From NCBI RefSeq assembly GCF_031801495.1, contig NZ_JAOEGC010000002.1:2666001-2730000 (forward strand): a stretch of DNA of 64,000 nucleotides. The letters run 5' to 3'. Positions 43,789 through 52,984 of the stretch are shown one piece after another; positions within the stretch are counted from its first letter, which is position 1; each line of letters begins with the position of its first letter. This DNA is from Agrobacterium tumefaciens_K (lineage in GTDB: Bacteria > Pseudomonadota > Alphaproteobacteria > Rhizobiales > Rhizobiaceae). The translations under genes were made by a program, and so were the position numbers. The notes under the pieces are model-generated. The model was not told the DNA's origin and made no database searches. It saw nothing but the letters and a program-made list of their open reading frames with translations.

Positions 43789-46224
43789 ATGACCGAAAGA
43801 TCGTCAAGCGAAGTCGGCACGAACACGGAATATGGAGCCGATTCGATCAAGGTCCTCAAGGGTCTTGATGCCGTGCGCAAGCGGCCCGGCATGTATATCG
43901 GCGATACCGATGACGGTTCCGGCCTGCATCACATGGTTTACGAGGTGGTGGACAACGCCATCGATGAGGCGCTGGCCGGTCATGCCGACCTGGTAACGGT
44001 GACTTTGAATGCCGATGGCTCCGTCACGGTAACCGACAACGGACGTGGTATTCCGACTGACATTCACCCGTCCGAGGGTGTCTCGGCGGCGGAAGTCATC
44101 ATGACGCAGCTGCACGCCGGCGGAAAGTTCGATCAGAACTCCTACAAGGTTTCCGGCGGTCTGCACGGCGTTGGTGTTTCGGTTGTCAACGCGCTTTCTG
44201 TCTGGCTGAAGCTTCGAATTCGCCGAAATGGGAAAGTGCACGAAATCGGCTTTACGAACGGTGTTGCCGATGCGCCGCTGGCCGTTGTTGGTGAATACGA
44301 AGGCCGTAACGGCACGGAAGTCACCTTCCTGGCAAGCCCCGAAACCTTCACCATGACGGAATACGATTATAAGACGCTTGAACACCGTCTGCGGGAACTG
44401 GCCTTCCTAAATTCCGGTGTTCGCATCCTGCTGACCGACAAACGTCACTCCGACGTCAAGCAGGAGGAACTTCTTTACGATGGCGGTCTTGAAGCCTTCG
44501 TGCGTTATCTGGATCGCGCCAAGAAGCCTCTCGTTGACAAGCCGGTGGCCATCCGCGGTGAAAAGGATGGCATTACCGTTGAAGTCGCGATGTGGTGGAA
44601 CGATAGCTACCATGAGAACGTGCTCTGCTTTACCAACAACATTCCGCAGCGCGATGGCGGCACCCATATGGCCGGTTTCCGTGGCGCGCTGACGCGTCAG
44701 GTCACGTCCTATGCGGATAGCTCGGGTATCACCAAGAAGGAAAAGGTCAGTCTTCAGGGTGAAGACTGCCGTGAAGGTCTGACGGCCGTTCTTTCTGTGA
44801 AGGTTCCCGATCCGAAGTTCTCGTCGCAGACCAAGGACAAGCTCGTTTCGTCCGAAGTTCGGCCGGTTGTTGAGAACCTGGTCAACGAGGCACTGAGCAC
44901 CTGGTTCGAGGAACATCCGACGGAAGCAAAAATTCTCGTCGGTAAGGTCGTGGAAGCCGCGGTCGCCCGTGAGGCGGCGCGAAAGGCACGTGAACTCACC
45001 CGCCGCAAGGGTGCTCTCGATATTGCGTCGCTGCCCGGCAAGCTTGCCGATTGCTCCGAACGCGATCCGGCAAAGTCGGAACTTTTCCTCGTCGAGGGTG
45101 ACTCCGCAGGCGGTTCCGCCAAGCAGGGCCGTTCGCGTGAAACGCAGGCCATTCTGCCCCTGCGCGGCAAGATCCTGAACGTCGAGCGCGCCCGTTTCGA
45201 CAAGATGCTGTCCAGCCAGGAAATCGGCACGCTGATTACCGCGCTCGGCACGTCGATCGGTAAGGACGAGTTCAACGCCGACAAGCTGCGTTACCACAAG
45301 ATCATCATCATGACGGATGCTGACGTCGACGGCGCCCACATCCGCACGCTGCTCCTGACGTTCTTCTTTCGTCAGATGCCTGCATTGATCGAGCGTGGAC
45401 ATCTCTATATCGCTCAGCCGCCGCTGTATAAGGTCACACGCGGCAAGTCGATCCAGTACCTCAAGGATGAAAAGGCTCTCGAAGAGTACCTTATTTCAAT
45501 GGGTATCGAAGAAGCCTCGCTGACGCTGGGCTCCGGTGAAGTCCGTACCGGTGAAGATCTGCGCGAGGTTATTCTGGACGCAGTGCGCATGCGTTCGATG
45601 ATCGATGGTCTTCATTCCCGTTACAATCGCTCTGTCGTGGAACAGGCGGCGATTGCCGGTGCGCTCAATCCCGAGCTTTCCGCGAATGCATCGCGTGCCT
45701 CGGAAACCGTGGCAGAAGTTGCGCGCCGTCTGGACATGATCGCGGAAGAAACCGAGCGTGGCTGGACAGGAACCGTTCTGGAAGATGGTGGCCTGCGTTT
45801 TGAACGTATGGTCCGTGGCGTCAAGGAAGTCTCGACGCTCGATATGGGGCTTCTGGGATCCGCGGACGCCCGTCATATCGACCAGCTCGCTGTTCGTACC
45901 CGCGATGTCTATGCGACGCCGCCGACCCTGCAGCGCAAGGAAGGCACGCTTGAGCTTGCCGGTCCGCGCGCATTGCTCGACGCGATCTTCGCCGCCGGAC
46001 GCAAGGGTCTGTCCATGCAGCGCTACAAGGGTCTTGGCGAAATGAATGCCGAGCAGCTTTGGGAAACGACGCTGGACGCCAATGTGCGGTCGCTGCTTCA
46101 GGTGAAGATCAGCGACGCGACCGATGCCGATGGCCTGTTTGCTCGCCTGATGGGTGATGAGGTTGAGCCCCGCCGTGATTTCATCCAGGAAAACGCACTG
46201 AGCGTCGCAAACCTCGATATCTGA
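43789..46224 (+). CDS. gyrB: DNA gyrase subunit B
   Basis: GyrB is the ATPase subunit of gyrase, which introduces negative supercoils. The 811-residue product has the GHKL ATPase parts YEVVDNAIDEA, VTDNGRGIP and GGLHGVGVSVVNALS, and the TOPRIM region EGDSAGGSAKQGR with DADVDGAHI. It ends with QRYKGLGEMNAEQLWETT. The frame is open to 43726 but ATG 43789 (MTERSSSEVG) follows GGAAAGAG. A parS-like site and a terminator lie directly downstream. Confidence 0.97.
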   Translation: MTERSSSEVGTNTEYGADSIKVLKGLDAVRKRPGMYIGDTDDGSGLHHMVYEVVDNAIDEALAGHADLVTVTLNADGSVTVTDNGRGIPTDIHPSEGVSAAEVIMTQLHAGGKFDQNSYKVSGGLHGVGVSVVNALSVWLKLRIRRNGKVHEIGFTNGVADAPLAVVGEYEGRNGTEVTFLASPETFTMTEYDYKTLEHRLRELAFLNSGVRILLTDKRHSDVKQEELLYDGGLEAFVRYLDRAKKPLVDKPVAIRGEKDGITVEVAMWWNDSYHENVLCFTNNIPQRDGGTHMAGFRGALTRQVTSYADSSGITKKEKVSLQGEDCREGLTAVLSVKVPDPKFSSQTKDKLVSSEVRPVVENLVNEALSTWFEEHPTEAKILVGKVVEAAVAREAARKARELTRRKGALDIASLPGKLADCSERDPAKSELFLVEGDSAGGSAKQGRSRETQAILPLRGKILNVERARFDKMLSSQEIGTLITALGTSIGKDEFNADKLRYHKIIIMTDADVDGAHIRTLLLTFFFRQMPALIERGHLYIAQPPLYKVTRGKSIQYLKDEKALEEYLISMGIEEASLTLGSGEVRTGEDLREVILDAVRMRSMIDGLHSRYNRSVVEQAAIAGALNPELSANASRASETVAEVARRLDMIAEETERGWTGTVLEDGGLRFERMVRGVKEVSTLDMGLLGSADARHIDQLAVRTRDVYATPPTLQRKEGTLELAGPRALLDAIFAAGRKGLSMQRYKGLGEMNAEQLWETTLDANVRSLLQVKISDATDADGLFARLMGDEVEPRRDFIQENALSVANLDI

Positions 46225-46245
46225 TTTGTGGATTAGGCTGCGTCA

Positions 46246-46261
46246 CGATTCACGTGAAACA
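46246..46261. other. parS site downstream of gyrB
   Basis: CGATTCACGTGAAACA differs from the 16-bp consensus at positions 1 and 3 and keeps the central TTCACGTGAAACA intact. It is placed between the gyrB stop and its terminator, 10 kb from the origin. Confidence 0.8.
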
Positions 46262-46275
46262 GAAAATTAACAATA

Positions 46276-46306
46276 GGCCCGGTGGATCATTCCATCGGGC
46301 CTTTTT
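46276..46306 (+). terminator. Rho-independent terminator after gyrB
   Basis: GGCCCGGTGGA pairs with TCCATCGGGCC (one G-T pair), loop TCAT, followed by TTTTT. Confidence 0.92.
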
Positions 46307-46316
46307 CATGTCAGAT

Positions 46317-46919
46317 CTAGTCAGCCTTGCCGATGAACTTTCCCTCGAAAGCAACCTCTGCAAGCGGGAGGCGCTTGCTCGGCACTTCACGCTCTGCCAG
46401 ATCGTCGGGCAGTGTGCTTTTGTCGGTCAGGGTGCCGATGGCGACGGCCGCATTCACCACATAGCCTTCGGGAACCTCCAGTTTCTCAACAATCTGGTCC
46501 TTAAAGATCCCCGCCATGCCGTGCGCGTGATATCCGAGCAGATGAGCCTGCATTGCTAGCGAGAACCAGGATGCTCCGGCATCGAAGGAATGTGTTGCCG
46601 ACGGCTTCTTCTCTCCCTCGCGTGAAACGTTGTAGCTCCGCGAAATGACGAAGAGCAGCGCGGAGGCATTTTTCGCCCAGCGCTGATTTCCCTCCATCAG
46701 AAGCTCTAGGAAAAGCGGCCAGTCCTTGCTGTCGCGCTGCGCATAGACAAAGCGCCAGGGCTGATTGTTGGAGGCAGACGGCGCCCAGTGTGCAGCATCG
46801 AGGATTGTCAGAAGATCTTCCTGCGGCATGGGTTTTCCATCGAAAGCGCGTGGCGACCAGCGATCCAGAAATAGCGGATCGACGGGAAATTCGGATTGCC
46901 TGGTATTGCTGTTCGTCAC
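46317..46919 (-). CDS. Nitroreductase-family flavoprotein
   Basis: A 200-residue FMN-dependent oxidoreductase of the nitroreductase superfamily: FLDRWSPRAFDGKPMPQEDL at the start, the FMN-contact segment DAAHWAPSASNNQPWRFVYA, and a late GYVVNAAVAIG. The frame is open to TTG 46979, but GTG 46919 is preceded by AAAGGAA at good spacing and gives the family-typical N terminus. The substrate is unknown. It runs leftward against gyrB and the next gene, with its own promoter region of about 120 bp. Confidence 0.88.
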   Translation of the reverse strand: MTNSNTRQSEFPVDPLFLDRWSPRAFDGKPMPQEDLLTILDAAHWAPSASNNQPWRFVYAQRDSKDWPLFLELLMEGNQRWAKNASALLFVISRSYNVSREGEKKPSATHSFDAGASWFSLAMQAHLLGYHAHGMAGIFKDQIVEKLEVPEGYVVNAAVAIGTLTDKSTLPDDLAEREVPSKRLPLAEVAFEGKFIGKAD

Positions 46920-47046
46920 GGTCGGTTCCTTTCGATTGACGGAATGGAAAAGGTATTTTTCAAAAGTTGAGGTGGTCAAGGGGTGACAAGTATAAATGCA
47001 TCGTTCATATATGCATCACCTTGTCTGACAACTGGGAGTGAGTTCC

Positions 47047-47889
47047 ATGAAACTGATGCGCGTCGGTAAGCCCGGCCAGGAAAAACCCGCAATCCTCGAC
47101 GCCGAGGGTAAAATCCGCGATCTGTCCGCCCACGTGAAGGACATTGGCGGTGAAGCCATTTCGCCCGAGGGCCTGAAGAAGATCGCTGCAATCGATCTCG
47201 CTTCGCTTCCGGTCCTCAACGAAGATCGCATCGGTGCCTGCGTTGCCGGAACCGGCAAGTTCATCTGCATCGGCCTCAACTTCTCGGATCACGCAGCTGA
47301 AACCGGCGCGACTGTACCGCCGGAACCCGTCATCTTCATGAAGGCGACGTCGGCGATCGTTGGCCCGAACGACAATGTCATCATTCCTCGCGGCTCCGAA
47401 AAGACCGACTGGGAAGTGGAACTTGGCGTGGTTATCGGCAAGACGGCGAAGTACGTCTCTGAAGCTGACGCCCTGGACTATGTTGCCGGTTACTGCGTTT
47501 CGCATGACGTTTCCGAACGTGCGTTCCAGACTGAACGTGCTGGTCAGTGGACTAAGGGCAAGTCCTGCGACACCTTTGGCCCGATTGGCCCGTGGCTGGT
47601 GACAAAGGACGAAATCGCTGACCCGCAGAACCTCGGCATGTGGCTCAAGGTCAACGGCCAGACCATGCAGGACGGATCCAGCAAAACGATGGTTTACGGT
47701 GTGGCTCACGTCGTTTCCTATCTCAGCCAGTTCATGTCGCTGCAGCCCGGCGACGTTATCTCCACCGGCACGCCGCCCGGTGTTGGCATGGGGCTGAAGC
47801 CGCCGCGTTACCTAAAGGCAGGTGATGTCGTGGAACTCGGCATCGAAGGTCTGGGTTCCCAGAAGCAGACGTTCGTCGCTGATATCTGA
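47047..47889 (+). CDS. Fumarylacetoacetate hydrolase (FAH)-family protein
   Basis: A 280-residue FAH-fold metal-dependent hydrolase with the domain features CIGLNFSDHAAETG, PEPVIFMKATSAIVGPND, DWEVELGVVIGKTA and TGTPPGVGMG. The acidic metal-ligand residues (Glu/Glu/Asp in DWEVELGVVIG and nearby) are present. ATG 47047 follows GGGAGTGAG and is preferred over GTG 47038. Close relatives are annotated as ureidoglycolate lyase or 2,4-diketo-3-deoxy-L-fuconate/rhamnonate hydrolase, which splits the acid to pyruvate and lactate. The L-fucose genes in this window lack that step, so this is a candidate, but it lies 27 kb away. Confidence 0.88.
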   Translation: MKLMRVGKPGQEKPAILDAEGKIRDLSAHVKDIGGEAISPEGLKKIAAIDLASLPVLNEDRIGACVAGTGKFICIGLNFSDHAAETGATVPPEPVIFMKATSAIVGPNDNVIIPRGSEKTDWEVELGVVIGKTAKYVSEADALDYVAGYCVSHDVSERAFQTERAGQWTKGKSCDTFGPIGPWLVTKDEIADPQNLGMWLKVNGQTMQDGSSKTMVYGVAHVVSYLSQFMSLQPGDVISTGTPPGVGMGLKPPRYLKAGDVVELGIEGLGSQKQTFVADI

Positions 47890-48013
47890 TCGGCTTTTTT
47901 CACTTTGATTTTGGGCGCTGGTGGGAAACTGCCTGCGCCTTCAAAATTTGTGCAGCTGCGAAAAACTGCTATGGTGAGAAAAAAGAGCGTGATTTGCGAG
48001 GGAGGCGTAATCA

Positions 48014-49246
48014 GTGTTCTATCATCTCTATGAAATGAACCATGCGGCGATGGCGCCGCTCAGGGCAGGCGCTGATATGATGCGTCAGGCTTGCAACAAT
48101 CCCTTAAATCCGCTTTCAAGCACCGCCCTAGGCCGAAGCCTGGACGCAGGTTTCGAGGTTTTCGAACGCCTGACACGACGTTATTGCAAACCGGAATTCG
48201 GTCTTGCAGAAACAGTCGTTGACGACAAGCCCGTTGCGGTCACCGAAGAAATTGTCTGGTCGCGTCCGTTCTGCAATCTCGTCCATTTCAATCGGTCGCT
48301 GGATGCTCGCCATCAACCCGATCCGAAAGTGCTGCTTGTGGCGCCGATGTCCGGCCACTATGCGACACTGCTTCGTGGAACGGTGGAGGCTCTGTTGCCG
48401 TCAGCCGATATCTACATCACCGACTGGATTGACGCCCGTATGGTGCCGGTAACGGACGGCACCTTCGATCTGGACGATTACATCACCTACGTCATCGAGA
48501 TGCTGCATCACCTCGGGGAGGGGGCGCATGTCGTGGCCGTCTGTCAGCCTTCTGTCCCGGTTCTTGCCGCCGTCTCGCTGATGGAGGCAGAGAGTGACCG
48601 TTTCGCTCCGGCGTCCATGACACTGATGGGTGGGCCGATTGATACGCGCATCAATCCCACAGCCGTCAATGGACTTGCCAAGGCAAAGCCGATCGAATGG
48701 TTTCGGGACAATGTCATCATGGACGTCCCGTGGCCCCAGCCAGCCTTCGGCCGGTCGGTCTATCCGGGTTTCCTGCAACTGTCCGGCTTCATGTCGATGA
48801 ACCTCGACAGGCACATGACGGCGCATAAGGATTTCTACCTGAACCTCGTCAAGAACGACGGGGACTCGGCGGAAAAGCATCGCGATTTCTACGACGAATA
48901 TCTGGCTGTCATGGATCTGACGGCGGAGTTTTATCTACAGACCGTTGAAACCGTCTTCATCGAACATGCGCTACCAAGAGGCAAAATGTTGCATCACGGC
49001 CGCGCAGTCGATCCTTCCGCCATTCGCAACGTTGCGCTTTTCACCGTGGAAGGTGAAAATGACGATATTTCCGGCGTTGGCCAGACGAAGGCAGCCCATG
49101 ATCTCTGCCTCAATATCCCGCAGGATAAACGTGCGCACTATATGCAGCCCGATGTTGGCCATTACGGAGTTTTCAACGGTTCACGTTTCCGCAAGGAAAT
49201 CGTCCCGCGCATGCTGGAGTTCATGCGGCAAAACCAAAAGGCATAG
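48014..49246 (+). CDS. phaZ: Intracellular polyhydroxyalkanoate depolymerase PhaZ
   Basis: This enzyme mobilises stored poly-3-hydroxybutyrate. The 410-residue protein belongs to the intracellular (PhaZ1-type) depolymerases: an alpha/beta fold with the catalytic-type cysteine in AVCQPSVPVLAA, and the segments LLVAPMSGHYATLLRG, YITDWIDARMVP and HYMQPDVGHYGVFNG near the C terminus. GTG 48014 follows GGAGG. It stands alone, 124 bp after the FAH gene and 55 bp before the metallopeptidase gene. Confidence 0.93.
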   Translation: MFYHLYEMNHAAMAPLRAGADMMRQACNNPLNPLSSTALGRSLDAGFEVFERLTRRYCKPEFGLAETVVDDKPVAVTEEIVWSRPFCNLVHFNRSLDARHQPDPKVLLVAPMSGHYATLLRGTVEALLPSADIYITDWIDARMVPVTDGTFDLDDYITYVIEMLHHLGEGAHVVAVCQPSVPVLAAVSLMEAESDRFAPASMTLMGGPIDTRINPTAVNGLAKAKPIEWFRDNVIMDVPWPQPAFGRSVYPGFLQLSGFMSMNLDRHMTAHKDFYLNLVKNDGDSAEKHRDFYDEYLAVMDLTAEFYLQTVETVFIEHALPRGKMLHHGRAVDPSAIRNVALFTVEGENDDISGVGQTKAAHDLCLNIPQDKRAHYMQPDVGHYGVFNGSRFRKEIVPRMLEFMRQNQKA

Positions 49247-49301
49247 GTAATGCCACGCATTTTCATGGTCAATTCGGACTCGAATCGGCTATGAATGCGG
49301 C

Positions 49302-50069
49302 ATGTTTTCGCTTCTGAGAAAATCCGTGAAGTCAACGGCGCCGAAAAAGGCCGTACAGAGCCAGCGCACCGTCGAGGTCGCGGGCAGAAGCGTGCCGATC
49401 GCTGTAAAGGAAAATCCGCGCGCAACGCGTATCACGCTACGCATTGAACCGGGCGGCAGAGCCTTGAAGCTGACCGTACCTCTGGGTCTGCATCACAGAC
49501 AGGTTGACGATTTTCTCGAGCGGCATCACGGCTGGCTTGAGGGCAAGCTCGGCAAGCTGGGATCGGACGACAGCCTAAGCCCCGGCGCAACGATCGAGAT
49601 CCGCGGTCTGCCCCACCGTATCGAGCATAGCGGCAGTGTCCGCGGTGTAACACGGATCTCCGAGGGCGAGGACGGTGCCGCGATCCTATCGGTCAGCGGT
49701 CTTCCAGAGCATCTTGGCCGGCGTATAGCCACCTTTCTGAAAAAAGAGGCCAAGGCCGATCTGGAAAGACTGGTGGCGTTTCACGCGAAAAGAGTGGGGC
49801 GGCCGGTACGTTCGATTACCATGAAGGACACGCGCAGCCGATGGGGCTCCTGTTCGCACGAAGGAAATCTGAGCTTTTCCTGGCGGATCGTCATGGCGCC
49901 GGAAAAGGTCATCGATTATCTCGCGGCGCACGAAGTTGCCCATCTCGCCGAAATGAACCACGGGCCAAAATTCTGGGCGCTTTGCGAAAAGCTTTGCCCG
50001 CACACGGAAGAAGCGAAAGCCTGGCTGAAGCGTCATGGCTCCCGGCTTCACGCTGTCGACTTCGATTGA
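49302..50069 (+). CDS. YgjP/SprT-like M48-type metallopeptidase
   Basis: A 255-residue protein of the YgjP (DUF45) family. It has the zinc motif HEVAH in YLAAHEVAHLAEMNHGPKFW, preceded by the family landmark DTRSRWGSCSHEGNLSFSWR. The N-terminal half carries the beta-rich part found in this family (SVPIAVKENPRATRITLRI). Function in bacteria is poorly known. ATG 49302; no signal peptide, so cytoplasmic. Confidence 0.9.
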   Translation: MFSLLRKSVKSTAPKKAVQSQRTVEVAGRSVPIAVKENPRATRITLRIEPGGRALKLTVPLGLHHRQVDDFLERHHGWLEGKLGKLGSDDSLSPGATIEIRGLPHRIEHSGSVRGVTRISEGEDGAAILSVSGLPEHLGRRIATFLKKEAKADLERLVAFHAKRVGRPVRSITMKDTRSRWGSCSHEGNLSFSWRIVMAPEKVIDYLAAHEVAHLAEMNHGPKFWALCEKLCPHTEEAKAWLKRHGSRLHAVDFD

Positions 50070-50095
50070 ACTCTGTTCGACGAGTGATTATTTCT

Positions 50096-50111
50096 GGATT
50101 CACGTGAAACA
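50096..50111. other. parS site upstream of trpF
   Basis: GGATTCACGTGAAACA differs from consensus at positions 1 and 3 and shares the 15-mer GATTCACGTGAAACA with three other sites. It lies in the 146-bp gap between the metallopeptidase gene and trpF, about 14 kb from the origin. Confidence 0.8.
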
Positions 50112-50215
50112 TCGAAGAATAGAGCGGCAACGCAACCCGAACGCGGAAGCGGATATGAGGGGTGGCGACGCGCTTTATACTCGACTCTTTCAACATTTCG
50201 TGTCAGGTCGCAGGT

Positions 50216-50878
50216 ATGAAACCGGATATCAAGATTTGCGGATTGAAGACGCCGGAAGCGGTGGAGCGTGCTGTCAGACGCGGTGCGTCGCACATCGGCT
50301 TTATCTTCTTTGAAAAAAGCCCGCGCAACATCGAACCCGATATCGCCGGAAAGCTGGCGGATGCCGTTCGTGGCAGCGTCAAGGTCGTGGCAGTAACCGT
50401 CAATGCCGACAATGACGAGCTGGATGAGATTGTTGATCTCCTCAAACCGGATATCCTGCAGCTGCATGGAAGCGAAACGCCCGAGCGTGTCCTGAACGTC
50501 AAGGCGATTTACGGTCTGCCGGTTATGAAGGCGATTTCTATTCGCGACGACGCTGATCTTGCCAAAATCGATCCTTATGTTGGTATCGTTGATCGTTTCC
50601 TGCTCGACGCAAAACCACCGGCAGGTTCGGATTTGCCCGGCGGTAACGGCGTATCCTTCGATTGGACGCTCCTTCGCTCTCTTGACGGCGGCATTGATTA
50701 CATGCTTTCCGGTGGGCTGAACAAGGATAACGTCGCCGAGGCTCTGGCAGAGACCGGGGCGAGGGGGATAGACATATCGTCCGGTGTGGAAAGCGCGCCG
50801 GGAGTAAAAGATCCGGCCATGATCGACGCGTTTTTTGATGCGGTGAACAATCGATTGACTGGCCCAGAGGGAGCTTGA
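50216..50878 (+). CDS. trpF: Phosphoribosylanthranilate isomerase TrpF
   Basis: TrpF converts phosphoribosylanthranilate to CdRP in tryptophan synthesis. The 220-residue barrel protein begins MKPDIKICGLKTPEAV with the catalytic Cys in KICGLK, has GFIFFEKSPRN, DILQLHGSE and the late GARGIDISSGVE phosphate-binding loop. ATG 50216 has AGGT upstream; the longer frame from 50162 is spurious. It precedes trpB by one base, forming trpF-trpB-trpA. Confidence 0.95.
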   Translation: MKPDIKICGLKTPEAVERAVRRGASHIGFIFFEKSPRNIEPDIAGKLADAVRGSVKVVAVTVNADNDELDEIVDLLKPDILQLHGSETPERVLNVKAIYGLPVMKAISIRDDADLAKIDPYVGIVDRFLLDAKPPAGSDLPGGNGVSFDWTLLRSLDGGIDYMLSGGLNKDNVAEALAETGARGIDISSGVESAPGVKDPAMIDAFFDAVNNRLTGPEGA

Positions 50879-50879
50879 A

Positions 50880-52100
50880 GTGAACGACACGCCAAAACCC
50901 AATTCCTTCCGTTCAGGACCCGATGAGGACGGCCGCTTCGGAATCTACGGAGGCCGCTTCGTTGCCGAGACGCTGATGCCGCTTATCCTGGATCTGCAGG
51001 CGGAATGGGACAAGGCGAAGACCGATCCGGAGTTTCAGGCGGAACTGAAGTACCTCGGCGCTCATTATACCGGCCGCCCCAGCCCGCTATATTTCGCGGA
51101 ACGCCTGACGGCGGAACTCGGTGGCGCGAAGATCTATTTCAAGCGTGAAGAGCTGAACCATACGGGTTCGCACAAGATCAACAACTGCCTTGGCCAAATC
51201 CTTCTCGCCAAGCGCATGGGCAAGACGCGTATCATCGCTGAGACTGGCGCTGGCCAGCATGGCGTTGCGTCCGCAACGGTCGCAGCGCGTTTCGGTCTGC
51301 CTTGTGTCGTCTACATGGGTGCGACGGATGTTGCACGCCAGGCGCCGAACGTTTTCCGCATGAAGCTCCTCGGTGCGGAGGTAAAGCCGGTGACGGCTGG
51401 CCATGGCACCTTGAAGGACGCAATGAATGAAGCGCTGCGCGACTGGGTAACCAACGTCGACGACACCTATTACCTGATCGGCACGGCGGCCGGTCCTCAT
51501 CCCTATCCGGAAATGGTGCGCGATTTCCAGGCCGTCATCGGTCAGGAAGCCAAGGCGCAGATGCTGGAAGCTGAAGGCCGCCTGCCGGATGTCGTCATCG
51601 CGGCGGTCGGCGGCGGATCTAACGCCATCGGTATCTTCCATCCGTTCCTTGATGACGAAAACGTCAAGATTGTCGGCGTCGAGGCAGGTGGCAAGGGACT
51701 GTCCGGCGACGAACATTGCGCCTCTATCACTGCCGGTTCGCCGGGCGTTCTGCACGGCAACCGTACGTACCTGCTTCAGGACGAAGACGGTCAGATCAAG
51801 GAAGGTCACTCGATCTCCGCCGGTCTGGATTATCCCGGAATCGGGCCCGAGCATTCCTGGCTGAACGATATCGGCCGCGTCGAATATGTGCCGATCATGG
51901 ACCACGAGGCGCTCGACGCCTTTCAGATGCTGACGCGCCTTGAAGGCATTATCCCGGCGCTCGAGCCGAGCCATGCGCTTGCCGAAGTCATCAAGCGCGC
52001 TCCGAAGATGGGCAAGGATGAAATCATCCTGATGAACCTCTCCGGCCGTGGCGACAAGGATGTCCACACCGTCAGCAAGTTCCTTGGAATGGATGTATAA
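50880..52100 (+). CDS. trpB: Tryptophan synthase beta chain
   Basis: TrpB joins indole and serine using PLP. The 406-residue product has GRFGIYGGRFVAETL, the PLP lysine Lys99 in HTGSHKINN, TGAGQHGVA, and the phosphate loop VGGGSNAIG. GTG 50880 is the start with GGGAG upstream. It is 1 bp from the trpF stop; trpA begins 4 bp downstream. Confidence 0.97.
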   Translation: MNDTPKPNSFRSGPDEDGRFGIYGGRFVAETLMPLILDLQAEWDKAKTDPEFQAELKYLGAHYTGRPSPLYFAERLTAELGGAKIYFKREELNHTGSHKINNCLGQILLAKRMGKTRIIAETGAGQHGVASATVAARFGLPCVVYMGATDVARQAPNVFRMKLLGAEVKPVTAGHGTLKDAMNEALRDWVTNVDDTYYLIGTAAGPHPYPEMVRDFQAVIGQEAKAQMLEAEGRLPDVVIAAVGGGSNAIGIFHPFLDDENVKIVGVEAGGKGLSGDEHCASITAGSPGVLHGNRTYLLQDEDGQIKEGHSISAGLDYPGIGPEHSWLNDIGRVEYVPIMDHEALDAFQMLTRLEGIIPALEPSHALAEVIKRAPKMGKDEIILMNLSGRGDKDVHTVSKFLGMDV

Positions 52101-52104
52101 GATC

Positions 52105-52944
52105 ATGACCGCACGTATGGACAAACGTTTCGCCGATCTGCGCGCTGAGAACCGTCCTGCTCTGATTACCTATTTCATGGGCGGTGATCCGGATTTCGAA
52201 ACATCGCTTGGAATCATGAAGGCTCTGCCGGAAGCAGGCGCTGACGTGATCGAGCTCGGCATGCCGTTTTCCGATCCAATGGCCGATGGCCCGGCGATTC
52301 AGATGGCTGGCCAGCGCGCTTTGAAGGGCGGCCAGACGCTGAAGACCACGATCGATCTCGCCCGTGAGTTCCGCAAGTGCGACGACAGGACCCCGATCGT
52401 CCTGATGGGGTATTACAACCCGATCTACATCTATGGCGTAGAAAAGTTCCTGGTCGATGCGCTGAATGCTGGCATCGATGGCCTCATCGTGGTCGACCTG
52501 CCGCCGGAGATGGACGATGAACTCTGCGTGCCTGCCCTCAAGCACGGCATCAATTTCATTCGTCTTGCAACGCCGACGACAGATGACAAGCGTTTGCCGA
52601 CCGTTCTTAAAAACACCTCTGGTTTCGTTTATTACGTGTCGATGAACGGTATTACCGGGTCTGCATTGCCCGATCCTTCGTTGATTTCGGGTGCGGTTGG
52701 CCGTATCAAGACGCACACCGAATTGCCGGTTTGCGTCGGCTTTGGCGTCAAGACGGCCGATCATGCGAAAGCGATCGGTGCAGTTGCGGATGGCGTGGTC
52801 GTCGGTTCGGCCATCGTCAACCAGATCGCTGGCAGCCTGACGGCCGACGGCAAGGCGACAGCCGATACCGTTCCGTCCGTCACGACGCTGGTAAAGGGAC
52901 TTTCAACGGGCGTGCGTGCATCGCGCCTTGCTGCTGCCGAATAA
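52105..52944 (+). CDS. trpA: Tryptophan synthase alpha chain
   Basis: TrpA cleaves indole-3-glycerol phosphate and passes indole to TrpB. The 279-residue product has the catalytic Glu in VIELGMPFSDPMADGP, VLMGYYNPIYIYG, GLIVVDLPPE (second catalytic Asp) and GFGVKTADHAK with VGSAIV for phosphate binding. ATG 52105 is chosen over in-frame starts inside trpB (from 52048). Confidence 0.96.
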   Translation: MTARMDKRFADLRAENRPALITYFMGGDPDFETSLGIMKALPEAGADVIELGMPFSDPMADGPAIQMAGQRALKGGQTLKTTIDLAREFRKCDDRTPIVLMGYYNPIYIYGVEKFLVDALNAGIDGLIVVDLPPEMDDELCVPALKHGINFIRLATPTTDDKRLPTVLKNTSGFVYYVSMNGITGSALPDPSLISGAVGRIKTHTELPVCVGFGVKTADHAKAIGAVADGVVVGSAIVNQIAGSLTADGKATADTVPSVTTLVKGLSTGVRASRLAAAE

Positions 52945-52984
52945 TTTTGTTCGGTAAAGCGCAGTCAGTCACAGGAGTATTCAA

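Noticed and set aside
49779..49795. parS-like GCGTTTCACGCGAAAAG inside the metallopeptidase gene
   Set aside because: Only one half site matches; the other arm is broken.
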